Of a stretch of DNA of 26,217 bases, positions 1-10,383 are shown piece by piece (positions within the stretch are counted from its first letter, which is position 1; each line of letters begins with the position of its first letter). The stretch is from Chara braunii (taxonomy: Eukaryota; Streptophyta; Charophyceae; Charales; Characeae). The DNA lies in assembly GCA_003427395.1 (NCBI GenBank), contig BFEA01000040.1:4124769-4150985 (forward strand). Direction: 5' to 3'. The notes under the pieces were generated by a model. The model was not told where the DNA came from. It ran no database searches and saw only the letters and a program-made list of their open reading frames with translations. Position numbers and translations under genes: made by a program.

Positions 1-95
1 TGTGACAATCTGCTTTTAGACAAATAAGAAACTGAAACTGCCATTACACAAACATTCCTTTACTTAGTCTGGTTTGTATCCTGAAAGTCAGCTCA
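1..95. repeat. 95-bp terminal direct repeat, left copy
   Basis: This copy is identical to bases 26123-26217. It begins TGTGAC and ends GCTCA, so it has the TG...CA ends typical of LTRs, but it is very short for an LTR. Just inside it (96-120) I see no tRNA-complementary primer site, and on the minus strand there is no polypurine tract next to it. The simplest reading is the end overlap of a circular or tandem assembly. A short LTR-like boundary repeat is the alternative. Confidence 0.95.
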
Positions 96-1871
96 AAGTC
101 AAGGTAAGGGTGGCATACAGCTCAATCAATCAACACACAGGAAGGTATATAGGTAGGGGTTATACTGGGTTTAAAAGGGAAAGCAATGGTTACCTNTGNG
201 TTCCCTGCCTCCAGAACTCCTCCTGAGTTCCGGCAGAGCTCCCGCAATCGGTGGGGCGAACCTCCCACAGAGGCCTTGGCACGGATTACGGCTTGCAATC
301 CCGCCTGCCGCCTTCCTCTCGTATCCAACAGACTAGACTTAGAGTAAGAAGGGCAGAATGAGAAAGATTTCAGACTCTTAGATCCAAGGAGGGTGCACTC
401 AGATNCGCAGGAGAGGGCCCTGATTCCTTGACTNGCCTGAGGGCCCCGCAATGGCGGCCAAAGTGTACANTANCAACTTGGTCATCTGACGTCAACCTTC
501 AGCCGTTGACTCCNTGGCGACTTCTCAAATTGCAGCACTAACCCCCTACTCGTCCAGCCTGATCACCCCCCCCTTCGCCTCAACTCCTCCCCTCAGCCCA
601 GTCACGNCNGCANAACAGCGCNTAANAGTCCATAANACACTGCANCAGTACTAAGTGGNGGTCAAATAGTAANANCAGCAGCCCGCGCCCAGCCTCGTGT
701 ANCNGCTATACAACCCCGCAATACATAGCAGCTCAATCACNCTATGCGTCCTGCAGTCGAGCACANTAGCNAGNCGAAGGTAANCGAAGAGTAAAAGCAG
801 GCCGACCGTGCACAGTCAATCCTAGAAAAAANTGCAANAATNGNCGCCCCGACGTCNAACAGTCACGCCCTCATACCNANCAGACCAAGGAAAACACAGT
901 CTGTCGTCCGCAGCAGTCCGGTCAAACCACTCAATACACCGGCTGTGATTCAGAAACACAACCTTCTCCCTTACCGTNGTAGAGTCATGTCTACTCTGGT
1001 CATCANCAAGCTGCAGTCTGTAGCTACCCCAATGATCAGTATTNCGAACTGCTTCCTTGCTGTAATAGCTTCGCGATGTCTGAGTAGAATGGTTGACAAC
1101 TATCTGATGAGACACAATGGACCGAGAGGACGCCCAAACTGAACTCTGAGCAGTCCCTAGAGTCGAGACACCAGTGCGGACCCCACNGGGCAGTACCCAG
1201 TTTGCAAACGTCCAGGCCTACAGCTGTACCGGTACGTCTCTCCCCCTTGAGCACGCTGTGCAACACTCGGTCTCATCACCCCACTAAGTCTGTAATCTGC
1301 AGTGCCCTCACCACTGTACAAAGTTACGGTTTGCAGGCCAAAAACGCAGCTCATTCTCCCTACGGTTCACTCTTTGTTGCAGTTCCTCAATGAGGCAGGT
1401 GGTTAGTAAGTAGTTATACAGTCCTGCTATTCGCCTGATATCCGTCCGCTCCTGTCTGCAGGCCGGTCGTCACGACAACAAGCCCGACACTTCCCTATCG
1501 AAGACTCCCCACCAGGATGTGCCGGCCTCACTAACAGCAGTCCAATCCCCCCCCCTCATAGACCTCGATGGTCACAAGAGGCTGGCGTAGCTCGATCGGG
1601 GTATGGCTTACGACGGGTGGCAACGGTATTCGTCATGGCTATACAGATGGCCCGCGGCTGACTTTGCGCTACTCGCATCAACAACATGTGCAAAATCAAA
1701 TGAATCTGTCCTAGAAAGGCGGGTAGATTCACTCCATCTTTTATGNAACAGCCGACCACTCTTCCTGGGCGCAGTCTATCTCTTTAGTAACTCCTTCCCT
1801 ACTAACTTTCTTCCAAAACTAACACCCCTACTGAATTCGCCCTACCTAAAACCCTCTGTCTACCTTCTTTC
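96..1871. other. Non-coding stretch with many ambiguous bases
   Basis: No credible gene is seen on either strand: open frames are short, overlap each other in several frames, and show no family motif. Single N are frequent from 196 to 1187, with a further one at 1746, which suggests poorly resolved or collapsed repeat sequence. Bases 100-180 are G-rich on the + strand. From about 540 onward C clearly exceeds G. Confidence 0.6.
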
Positions 1872-1901
1872 CCCACTCGATTTCATCAAGACTCGAGTGG
1901 G
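1872..1901. repeat. Stem-loop, 9-bp perfect stem, loop TTTCATCAAGAC
   Basis: CCCACTCGA (1872-1880) is the exact reverse complement of TCGAGTGGG (1893-1901), enclosing a 12-base loop. A sister hairpin with nearly the same loop and the same inner stem but different outer stem lies at 2048-2077. Function unknown. Confidence 0.75.
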
Positions 1902-2047
1902 CTATCGATTCTCTGCTCCTGTCACTCCTTCTCCCGCCATATCCCGGCGCACCCCGTTTCTCACTAACATCTCCACACTACTCTACTCTCGAAACTAATG
2001 CGATCATTGGGTTCGCCTGGGGCTAATACCCCGGGAGCGCCCCTTCC

Positions 2048-2077
2048 CTCTCTCGATATCGTCAAGGCTCGAGATAG
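2048..2077. repeat. Stem-loop, loop TATCGTCAAGGC, sister of 1872-1901
   Basis: CTCTCTCGA (2048-2056) pairs with TCGAGATAG (2069-2077) at 8 of 9 positions around a 12-base loop. Loop and inner CTCGA/TCGAG match the hairpin at 1872-1901, with three differences in the loop. The outer stem bases differ between the two but still mostly pair. Confidence 0.65.
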
Positions 2078-2645
2078 TTACACCCCTCTCGCTGTGACTG
2101 TCTCCACCTGGCTCCGCCATTGCCCACTTTGTTCCCGCACGAACCTGGCCAGGCCTTGCGTCCGGGTTCAGCCCGCCACTTCCTGCGTTGCTACTCTTCC
2201 CGCTGCTGCCCAACTCTGCCCGACAGTCGCTCGGTAGCAGCCTGTCCGGTCGGCCCTCTCTCTCTCTCCGCCGGCCCCCGGCTCACTAGCTGCCATCCTC
2301 GCTCCTCTCTTGCTGCATGCACCCGTAGTGCCATCCCGTCCCGGTTCATCCCTTCATCTTCACCACCCTGGTTCCCGACACTCCGCTCCCCCACTCGCCG
2401 GCCTAGCGCTAGTAGCTGCGCCGTTCCCACGTCCAACTATCCTAGGAAGACTGCGGAGGGCTCAACTACCTCGGCGCAGCAGCCCTCCGCCCCTATACTC
2501 TAGTCCGGCAACCGACCGACACATCGGTACAGTCACTCGACCAGCCTTCATCCTCCGCTAATGCCCCTGGCGCAACCCTGTTCTCCCCGACAACCTCGAA
2601 TACCTCGAAGAAAGGCTTGGGTGAGGCGCGCCACCAACCGGTATG

Positions 2646-2731
2646 GTAAGTCTTCTAGTCCTTTCCCCCTTCCTACTCCCCGCATGCATCCGGTGCAACT
2701 TAGCATCCGGATTCAGTCCTCCCTTTTGCAG
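2646..2731 (+). other. Possible spliceosomal intron (weak)
   Basis: GTAAGT at 2646-2651 matches the common donor consensus, and the C/T-rich tract ending TTTTGCAG at 2731 matches an acceptor; the 86-nt length suits a fungal intron. No convincing exons flank it, so this rests on sequence resemblance alone. Confidence 0.2.
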
Positions 2732-3653
2732 CCCCGACCTTTCCTCTCTCGGGGACTCCGGCGGGAAACAATCACCGCCCCACCGAAGAAGCTCGACCAT
2801 GATGCTGGCGGCTAACCCCTGGCCGGTACTGCCCGCCTGCTGCAGTCGCTACCCCACCTGCTGGCGGGCGCGGCGTTCGAAAAAGGCATCCCGCCACTCC
2901 AATGTTCTCCCGCCTCGAGGGAAGATCGCCCACAGGTTCGCCAAAAGGGGTGCGGCCCGAGGTCCCCGGCCGCCTCAACGGCCATTAACCCCGGCGTCAC
3001 ATCCAAGTCAAAAGGACGTCGGAGTATGAACTTGGTAGCATAAAAAGAAACTTTGCTTAGCACTTTTAATCGTCAATTGTGGCGAACGGGGGAAAAGCAA
3101 AAACGTTAGCCCGGCCCCAACGCCACTGATGGTAAAACCAAGGGGGGTAACCCCGCCAGACCCTCAACCCCCGGGTCTCTTTGCGCCACTTTGATACTCC
3201 CTCGCCGTCGCCGCCCGATCCCGACCCCTGGACGCCTCGGATGAAAGTCCGACGCCGTATCCAATAACGCTAGGCNCGAGTCTGAGCCTAGCTCCGGCGG
3301 ACGCCTGAATAAACAAACACTGCGCGACGTGCCAGGCTATCGAAACGCCTTCAGAAGTCACATTGTCGTCGATGCCGTCCTCCGTACGTACGTGCACGTC
3401 ACAGACGAGCACCTTAATCAACGAGAAATAATCTTTTTAATCCTTATATAGTCAGAACAAAAATCCGGCCGGCGATCACGCCGCCGACTCTTCAATCATC
3501 AATAAGCAAAGGATCACGCGCGCCTCGAAAGTCCGCGCGCCCATACACTCTCTATTCTAGTCGACCTCCCTGTCGTCGTAAACCACAGACGCAGCTGCGC
3601 GGAATACTTAAATCCTAAACCAAGCCTATTTCCTGTCGCATGCAAAAACCAGG

Positions 3654-3679
3654 GCGAATACCCATGTAAGGGTATTCGC
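3654..3679. repeat. Stem-loop, 10-bp perfect stem
   Basis: GCGAATACCC (3654-3663) is the exact reverse complement of GGGTATTCGC (3670-3679), with loop ATGTAA. There is no T-run after it, so it is not terminator-like. Function unknown. Confidence 0.75.
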
Positions 3680-3969
3680 GCCGACAGCTTACCGGACCAT
3701 ATTAAGCGACGTCCCCGTCGCTTTGCCAAATCAGAAAGCTATAATTCCAACCACATTCCAAATGCTGATGAAAAAAAGGAGCCAATCCGATTAGCCGACA
3801 AACACAGGGTGGAGGCCTCCATCAAGCCATGCCCCCACAACTATATGCTGCCAGGTTTCTAACCCGGGCTCTCACCGCCCCGACATTAGGACGCTGACAG
3901 CATAAGTTCCAAAGAACTTCCCAATCATCCTCTCCCCGGTCCTAGACAACCTTCGGCTTCTTGTTGGGT

Positions 3970-3997
3970 GTCCCTAGTCCTGGCAAAAACTAGGGAC
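3970..3997. repeat. Stem-loop, 9-bp perfect stem
   Basis: GTCCCTAGT (3970-3978) pairs exactly with ACTAGGGAC (3989-3997) around the loop CCTGGCAAAA. The loop is not shared with the other hairpins in the window. Function unknown. Confidence 0.7.
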
Positions 3998-4293
3998 GCA
4001 GGCCTTAATCGAGACCTTTGAAGACACTCTCGCCTTCCTTCTCAACAAGTCTCTCGCAATCAAATACACATAAGCATATATGTATACTTAATATCCACTC
4101 AGCTCTTTCTGCAGTCTAGTACAAAAAGGCTAGGTCTCCATCTTGGGCCACCATAGTCTGGCTGATCGGACCAGGCTACGGTCTACCACATTGTTCTTTT
4201 AGCGGCAGTACCCTCGTTGGTTATGCAACGATAGACTTTCTCCTGATAAGCATTCAATCAGGATTTTCCCAAAATTCTCAACCTTTACTACCC

Positions 4294-4346
4294 CACGGAG
4301 TAATTTCCCTGGGGCGGGCAACTCCCCTTACACTCTTACTCCGCGG
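4294..4346. repeat. Two-tier inverted repeat
   Basis: CGGAGTAA (4296-4303) is the exact reverse complement of TTACTCCG (4336-4343). The pairing continues outward by CC/GG across one mismatch. An inner GGGG (4311-4314) can pair with CCCC (4324-4327). The shape is a stem with an inner stem; it lacks tRNA hallmarks and I assign no function. Confidence 0.5.
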
Positions 4347-4920
4347 TCCCGCAACCAGGTTGTGCCGGCTAGCAGCCATCCACTGGGGTTACGCCCTAGA
4401 GGTGCTAATCTTTACTGCTTAGCTTGATATTCCTTTACTATGTCCCAGAACTAGCACAAGTGGTTAGACGGAGCATCACAAAACCAATCACGGGTCCACT
4501 GCGAGACTACGCAGGGGTATGAAGGCATTTACCAGCTCTCCCACGAAAGACATGGCCTCCTTCGCACAATCACAAACAAAATCCGCTAGGTCCACAAGAC
4601 CGTGACCCCTGACTTGATCAGAGCCAGCAGCCACTCATCCTGAGACGTCTCTCGCCCTACACTCTTTTGCGACTTTCTCAAACGTCTTAAGCAAACGTGG
4701 TCCCTTTTCATCAGACTTTATCAACTCAAACACTGCTTACCATGCCCTTAAATCCATTAACCACCTTTCACATGAAGGAGGTCTCTCTCAATAGGTCTCC
4801 CAGCCATCCCTCTCTTCCTAGGATGAGCTATCACACGACCCCTTTTAAAACATCTCCCCTTTTGGAGATGAGTCTTCCGATAAACAACACTACCGCCTTC
4901 CTCAAACTGAAGGGGCCTCA

Positions 4921-5036
4921 ACCATAAAACAACTCAAATTGAGAGGCCTACTTATGGGCCCTCTCCACAACTCAACCACAAACCAACTCAACTGAGGGCC
5001 TGCTTATGGGCCCTTTCGGCAACTTAACCATAAAAC
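4921..5036. repeat. Two and a bit tandem copies of a ~53-bp unit with a conserved hairpin loop
   Basis: Copies lie at 4921-4974 (54 bp) and 4975-5026 (52 bp), with the first 10 bases of a third at 5027-5036. Each holds a GC-rich hairpin whose loop is TACTTATG or TGCTTATG. In copy 1, GAGAGGCC (4941-4948) pairs with GGCCCTCTC (4957-4965) with one bulged base. In copy 2, GGGCC (4996-5000) pairs with GGCCC (5009-5013), extended by an A-T pair. The loop is better conserved than the stem ends. Confidence 0.75.
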
Positions 5037-5127
5037 ATCCGGCATGGTAAGTACTCGAGCCTCAAAGAGTCGCAAAATCTCTTAGGATTTTCACCCTTTC
5101 ACAATGACAGACTGCATTCCCTCTCCT

Positions 5128-5171
5128 TATACTCGGCCCTGTCCTGCCTGTATGCAGGCCGCACGAGTATA
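5128..5171. repeat. Inverted repeat with inner hairpin
   Basis: TATACTCG (5128-5135) is the exact reverse complement of CGAGTATA (5164-5171). Inside it, GCCTG (5146-5150) pairs with CAGGC (5155-5159) around TATG. Function unknown. Confidence 0.6.
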
Positions 5172-6065
5172 CCGAAGAGTAGACAGTTCACATCCATTCA
5201 TCCTCACAAATTCCACACAATCCAATACACATGAGATGTATCTCAGACATCTCTCACACAAAGCCATCATACATCAGGATAAACCACACATGTGAGAGTG
5301 ATTGTGATCGTCATATATAAAAATTGGTCTCAGATAAAATCTCGACTCAATAGATACGCAAGGGTACAATACCCCAACTCAAACATGAACCAAATGTCTC
5401 GAATTACATATATACATTCGGAGTTGAACAATCTCAACTCAAATCGTCACTGGTATCACATAAGAACAAATGCGATCTCCCTGACCAAAGCTATAACTAA
5501 AATAGTTTGATCACGACGTAGCCATAGTTCTCAATCCGAGGGAGCCAAGTAATCCAGGGCATATCCAGATACCCCAAAGAAAAGTAAGGCTAGGAGTCGC
5601 CCATACACCAGTCCCGCAACCGCCTCCCTAGGCTAGATAGCCTATCTCCCCCATGCTGAGGTTTCATCCTAGGCTCCTCCTACCACTCACACCTATACAA
5701 CCATCCAGGCCTGGACACGACGTAGGTCCCATACCTTCTTCTCTCAGTCAGTAGGCCTAGCAGAACATACCCTTATTTCGTAACAATACCGTCAGGGTCA
5801 CTCTGTGCTCCATCTACTTGAGACATTCCAATAACATGTTGTGAGGCAGACCTGACATACCCCATATATTATACAGTTATTCTATTGGGGCTCCTCCTGC
5901 CTACAACTCGAGCTACCTTACCGGACCATTTTTACAAAAATCCCTTCCCTCTGTACGCTGTGCGTACCTACAACAGCTATACGATTGGGATTTCTTGCTT
6001 GCATTTACAGTCTGCTTAAATCTCCAGGCCCTTCTCACATAAACGCTTCCTCTTCACGACTATAT
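5172..6065. other. Non-coding stretch
   Basis: No gene is seen. Short chance open frames only. A 7-bp hairpin, GAGATGT/ACATCTC, lies at 5233-5253, and a short inverted pair TAGGCT/AGCCTA lies near 5630-5645. The + strand remains richer in C than G. Confidence 0.55.
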
Positions 6066-7579
6066 TCATGAGGTAGTGCTTAATGCCCCGTCTCGCCGCA
6101 AAGCCTCCTTCCGTGTTCCGCCTAGGATGGTTGGGTCGATATACTTCCCGGCCCTGTCGAAAACATTCCCCTCAATATCAGTTCTTATTAGACCGCTCGC
6201 CTCATCGGCCCTTCGCTCCCGACAAAACTTTATTATGTGCCCTTCCTTGGCACAATGTCTGCAAATGTCTTCTCCCCAACCCGGTTTCTTTCCTCCAGCG
6301 CCACCTTTGCCGCCACCCCATTTCCCTTTTTCCTGCCCCTCATCCCTACAACCTCTTTCAGCCTTTCGTTTTTGACCCCTTCCACCGGCAACTTGGCCTT
6401 GTGCCCCTTGTGGTATCTGCGGCAGCAATGGTCTCATACACAAGGCTGACTGACACTGGATTGCAAGAGGCCTGGGTGGCATCATATTCATTGTGGGCCC
6501 AACCAACTGCCTTGTACCCAGGGCACATATGGATTATACGTAGGTCGTAGCTCTACTTGACCGCATGGTTCCCACTGTCCGTATAGCGTATGCCCCATCG
6601 GCGGGGGTCTCTCTTGTGCTGCTCTGCCTTCCACCTCTTGCTGTGCGGCCTCCACCTGTCGTGAGCACTGCCCCTTTCCGGTACCCTGACCTTCCTGGGC
6701 CCGATTCCTCGCCTTCCGCTGAGCCTTGAACAACTTGGGAGGTTCAGGCTCCCCTTTTTTTTCCGTCACGCCCTTTTCTTTACTTCCTTGAGGGGTGCGA
6801 TCACTCTCTCCCCAACGATCACATACCACTTTTGCCCAGTGCTCTGGCCACCACTCATTCCTTTGCCTCTCCCGTCGCGCAGCTGCGGATGCTTCCACGT
6901 TAGTGGGCCCCCTCTTCCGATCAGGCGCAATAACAGGCAGGGCCATACTAGCTTCCCGCTCCTCCGTTATTTCGATGGGTCCCTCGCCTCCGTTCCTTTC
7001 CGGGGCGCAGGTCCGTCCCTCCGAGGTTCCCTAGTGGAGGAGTAACTTTTGATGAACTCCCCTTCTCTCTGTCTCACTTCGCTTAGTCGGCCCACTCAAT
7101 GCTCCCTCAGAGGCCTCCCTTTTGCCATTCCTGGCCTCTTCCATCCGTGCTAACCTCTCTTCCAGTACCCCTACTTGTCTTTGTAGACCACTTAACTCTG
7201 CCTGCGATGGTGCGCCCGCAACCGGCGCAACAGAGCATCCCGCACGTTGGTCTTCTACTCCCTCTCCTGGGAACCTCAGCCTTAAGGAACTTTCCAATAC
7301 ATCCCATGTTTTTGACGCCTGCTTGAGGATATACACTTCCTCACTCAGCCTTTCACAGACGAACAGGGGAAGCATGCACCACATCGCTCTCTCGTCCCAC
7401 CTCCTCATATGACAAAATTCCCGAAAATCATGCAAGAAGCTAGACAAGTTCCTTCCTTGGAACAACAGGGCACGGAGGTCTGGAGGCATCGACTCTTGCA
7501 GTGCCTCGTGCAACAACACCTTCATTTGACACGAATTCCTCCAAAGCAGGATCTTGGCGAAGCCGCTTTCTCCCGCCAT
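6066..7579 (-). pseudogene. Decayed gag-like gene of a Ty3/gypsy-type retroelement
   Basis: Gag proteins form the particle shell and bind element RNA. The start is the ATG at 7579-7577, followed by G (ATGG context) and about 40 bases after the nearest upstream in-frame stop. The first segment (7579-7031, 182 codons) has a capsid-like region: residues 40-56 FQGRNLSSFLHDFREFC, then W61, an LPLF motif near 70 and W92, a pattern common in retroelement gag. A short predicted coiled coil follows (about 131-150). An in-frame TAG at 7033-7031 interrupts it, and the same frame stays open beyond to a stop at 6488. A frameshift near 6488-6505 moves the signal to another frame, which runs to a stop at 6066 and carries a CCHC zinc knuckle (C-X2-C-X4-H-X4-C at 6263-6222) after a basic Gly/Lys-rich tract. 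The tail has the motif IDPTILGGTRKEALRR. No protease, reverse transcriptase or integrase is found next to it. The breaks may be real decay or, less likely, sequencing errors. Confidence 0.65.
6222..6263 (-). other. CCHC zinc-knuckle motif within the gag-like pseudogene
   Basis: The residues read C-RH-C-AKEG-H-IIKF-C, the exact spacing of retroviral and retrotransposon nucleocapsid knuckles, which bind one zinc ion and single-stranded nucleic acid. It is preceded by a Gly/Lys/Arg-rich stretch, as in nucleocapsid regions. There is a single knuckle, as in many Ty3/gypsy gags. Confidence 0.75.
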
Positions 7580-7617
7580 GATGCTGACAGCAGTTTGATA
7601 CGCACAGCGGGCAATAG

Positions 7618-7633
7618 ACCATTAAACAATGGT
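7618..7633. repeat. Short hairpin resembling a deleted copy of the loop core (weak)
   Basis: ACCATT (7618-7623) pairs perfectly with AATGGT (7628-7633) around AAAC. The string ACCATT-AAACAATG looks like the array core with its central CATCTTAG missing. The similarity is short and may be chance. It lies about 40 bases upstream of the gag-like start. Confidence 0.2.
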
Positions 7634-7851
7634 TTAAGTAAGCTCAGGCAGACAAGGACAGACTGCTAACACTCAAATCGTGCTATCTACTCCTTTACTC
7701 ATGCGATCAGGCCTCAACCCCTAGTCACCCTGACGCTTACCTTCATAACTATGATAATGGGCAGAGAGACGACTCCGGCCAAGTCAAAAAAAACGCATTT
7801 AGTAGAAAAGGACGACATCCCCTATCGGCTCACTACTCCCCGAATCTCCTC

Positions 7852-8703
7852 CTAGTCTACATTTCCCTCGTTCGGATCATGCAACGAGGCGTATACGTCC
7901 AGTGTATTGGCCGTGTTCCGGAGCCACTGACTAGAGGGCAAGAATCCCAGATCTAGGTATAGACCATATATCAGTTCACATGTGTATCGCCCATACTCCC
8001 AATCTCGCGCCCTCAGAGCAGCTTCAGCTGCCGCCTCTACCCTCGCCTGCCCACCAAAACTCTTCTCTACGAGGAATCCAGGCAGGACGACTCGTAGTGG
8101 GGCCAATGGGAGCGCGAACTCTCCCGCACACTTGACTCCTATACGGGTTAATACTTTCTCTTCTCCGACACAGGACGCTTCCCTAGCCCATTTCGTTGCA
8201 GCTGCCTCGGCTACCCTCAAAGGTTTAGCAAACAGGCTCCCATGCCTGAGCGTCAACTCTATCCCATGCTCGATCCAAAAGGCGGCTGAGGCGTACAAGT
8301 CACCCTTACAATTGCGCATTCTCGCTCATCATCAAACCCAGACTCGATCCAGACAAAGGTGTCAGTGCCTATCAACATGCCCCACCATGAAGAGAGATAC
8401 TCTTCTGCTCTGACCCGCCTGGGCAAAGACACCTCGAGCCCTCCCTCTTTCTCAATTGGCCTTAGCATACGCGGGTCTTCCCGTGCATAAGGCATCCTGA
8501 GTTGCCTTTGCTTTGTCTGGGTTCTGCCCATCACAGACAAACGTCCAGCACGCGCCTTCCGTTATTAAACTGACAACCCCTACCCCTCTTGGAAGAGTGA
8601 GCCAAACGTACAGGCTTAATGGCAGACCCATGAGCCAAATGCTGGACTGGAGACATTCATATAAGTTTTCTACAGACTGATATGATCCCAAATATAATCC
8701 CAA
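7852..8703 (-). pseudogene. Broken coding region of unknown family
   Basis: Three overlapping open segments on the minus strand appear to be one coding region. The first is 8703-8452, the second 8540-8259 in another frame, and the third 8319-7852, back in the frame of the first. The third encodes 155 residues rich in Ala, Arg, Leu and Glu with protein-like composition, for example GRYTCELIYGLYLDLGFLP near its C-terminus. The second has WWGMLIGTDTFVWIESGFDDE. This pattern suggests two compensating indels, or small introns, or indel errors. I recognise no domain, signal peptide or membrane segment. It ends 272 bases upstream of the gag-like gene on the same strand, so it may be another part of the same decayed element, but that is inference. 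Start codon uncertain. Confidence 0.4.
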
Positions 8704-9459
8704 TAAAAATAACCCCTGCGAAATACTCCTAAAAGAGGTATCTACTTAAACATATAACTCCACCCAATTAGGCATAAACTAGGCTTACAAGGTCTGACAC
8801 CCATAGGTGAGTCCAATATACAACTCAAAATAACACCCTTAGAACAAAGGGTCTCAAGTCTTTAGCTTTTTTAATGGATGGTCCAAGCCTAGAACGGTTC
8901 GTGTGAAGGCCTAACACCAATTATAACTCATTGCCCCATTAAGGGTAAGTAGAATAGCCCAAGTGTTAGCTCCCTCACCATTACTCCGGCTGCCTCTAGG
9001 ATCAGATACCCTCCTTTAACAGGCGTCATGCAAGTCTACTATTTCCCGTAGTCCTTTCTATTGCGACCTTACCACGGTGCTCACTACATCTATTTACTGC
9101 CTTATACGCCTAATTTCAAACATACCGTGCGGGACAAACCTCAGATTTTCATGGCTATGCAACTCGAGCACCTGCTTAGAACCCAAATTTCAGGATCTCA
9201 ATTCATAGTCATACAGACTCTCAATATCCTTAGCCTAACTCTCCTCGAAGTCCCTTGGCGACTTCTAGCATAATGGACTTCCTTTACTCATTCTACGCCT
9301 CGTCCTAAAGCCAATTGAAAGTGTTACATTGCACCCTTGACCGCTCGGGTAACTTCCCTTGGCCATTATGGGCACCTTACACGGCCAACTCCCACAACCA
9401 CCACACATACCGCCTCATCCTACCTTAATTGTATCAAACATACCAATCATCGCCCAAAA

Positions 9460-9522
9460 GCACGTAAGTGCATAATCAAAGCACGTGCATGCATAGTCAA
9501 CGTACGTGGACGCATAGTCAAA
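9460..9522. repeat. Three tandem copies of a 21-bp repeat
   Basis: Copies lie at 9460-9480, 9481-9501 and 9502-9522. All share the pattern G-N-ACGT near the start and GCATA(A/G)TCAA towards the end. They differ from one another at several positions, so this is not a recent expansion. Copies contain GCACGT, CACGTG or GTACGT. CACGTG is an E-box-type site, but a regulatory role is only a guess. Confidence 0.8.
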
Positions 9523-10182
9523 ACTTATCCCTTTCGCGCCACCCTTACGGCACCGAACAGAACCGACTCGCACAATAAACCCTCACTTGCTTTCTATCCA
9601 ACACCTTCAATCGATTAACCATAAAGGCTCAACAAAAACCTTTCATTTTGCCTAGTTCTCACAATTCCATACCCGGGTGTCGTTCCACCAGGGACAACGG
9701 TAGGCAACCGTTATCCCCGGCAACGGCGCCACCTGTCGGGCGCATCGGTCCGGCACCGCACACGGCAGCGCGGGGCCCTCTCGACCGCGTCACGCAAGAG
9801 TTGGAACAACCTCGTCGCAAACACACAAATGGAGCTTCCTTAGGCCGATCCGGCCGAGTGCGCCAGCTATACCTCTGGCGAGCCCCTACGATAGGATAGG
9901 GCCTACGTGAGGCACAACTTTCCTCCACCTTAAGCGAGCTGTCACCTCCCTACGGTGGGCGTATCCCCGCCGAGCTACCATTCCACAATACGAAAGCTAC
10001 TCGGTTGCAATCGTAGAGGTGGACCGACCGAGGGCGTTTCTCGTTCGCTGTAGCATAGGGGGTACGCGCAGTAATACGCCTATCGGACCCGCACGCGAAT
10101 CGACATCTTGAGGGGCTGAAGTCCCAAGCGTGGCTCGACATCGGTCGACTAGGACGCATCCCGCACACCACGCGCACACCAC

Positions 10183-10221
10183 TTTACAAACACAAAAAAA
10201 ATAAAACACACACACGCACAC
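10183..10221. repeat. A/C-rich simple-sequence tract
   Basis: The tract is an A-run with CA dinucleotides (ACACACACGCACACA and similar). It explains the Cys/Val-rich spurious translation on the minus strand. It is followed by the small inverted repeat CATCG/CGATG at 10221-10233. Confidence 0.7.
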
Positions 10222-10383
10222 ATCGAAACGATGCAACACAAACAACGGGACAACGCTCCTAGCCCCTTAGTAGCCGTCCCATAACTTTCCGAAGCGGAAA
10301 TCGGATACGCAAGCGGTCGCAATGATGGCGTACCATGTAGCCCCCATACTCGCGCGGTCCTCGTTAATATCGAGGGTCGCATT

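Larger units (their letters stand above)
1902..3653. other. GC-rich, C-skewed stretch without a defensible gene
   Basis: Bases 1902-3060 are very rich in C and T on the + strand. Open frames of 60-130 codons exist in several overlapping frames on both strands, as expected from GC-rich DNA with few stops, and none carries a recognisable motif. An intron-like piece is present at 2646-2731: GTAAGT donor, pyrimidine-rich interior, TTTTGCAG acceptor. I cannot place it in a convincing reading frame. Bases 3060-3650 hold nothing recognisable. Confidence 0.5.
3680..4920. other. Non-coding stretch with scattered stem-loops
   Basis: No gene is seen; the longest open frame (76 codons, 4697-4927, +) has no motif and looks like chance. 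Besides the hairpins listed separately, weaker ones are TCGTTG/CAACGA (4214-4231), TCCTGAT/ATCAGGA (4241-4263) and CATCTCC/GGAGATG (4851-4870). They do not share a loop sequence. Confidence 0.55.

Noticed and set aside
1556-3063. Many open frames of 60-130 codons on both strands
   Set aside because: They overlap in several frames, have Pro/Ser/Arg-rich translations typical of C-rich non-coding DNA, and show no motif.
3654-3997. Bacterial intrinsic terminators
   Set aside because: The hairpins lack a following T-run and no bacterial gene lies upstream.
6488-6506. Programmed frameshift between gag segments
   Set aside because: The break lies inside gag, upstream of the zinc knuckle and not at a gag-pol border, and no clear slippery heptamer is seen. 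With the additional in-frame stop, decay is simpler.
6066-8703. Repeat-induced point mutation as the cause of gene decay
   Set aside because: The coding remains are GC-rich, and the breaks are mainly shifts of frame rather than C-to-T stops; one TAG is not enough to argue for it.
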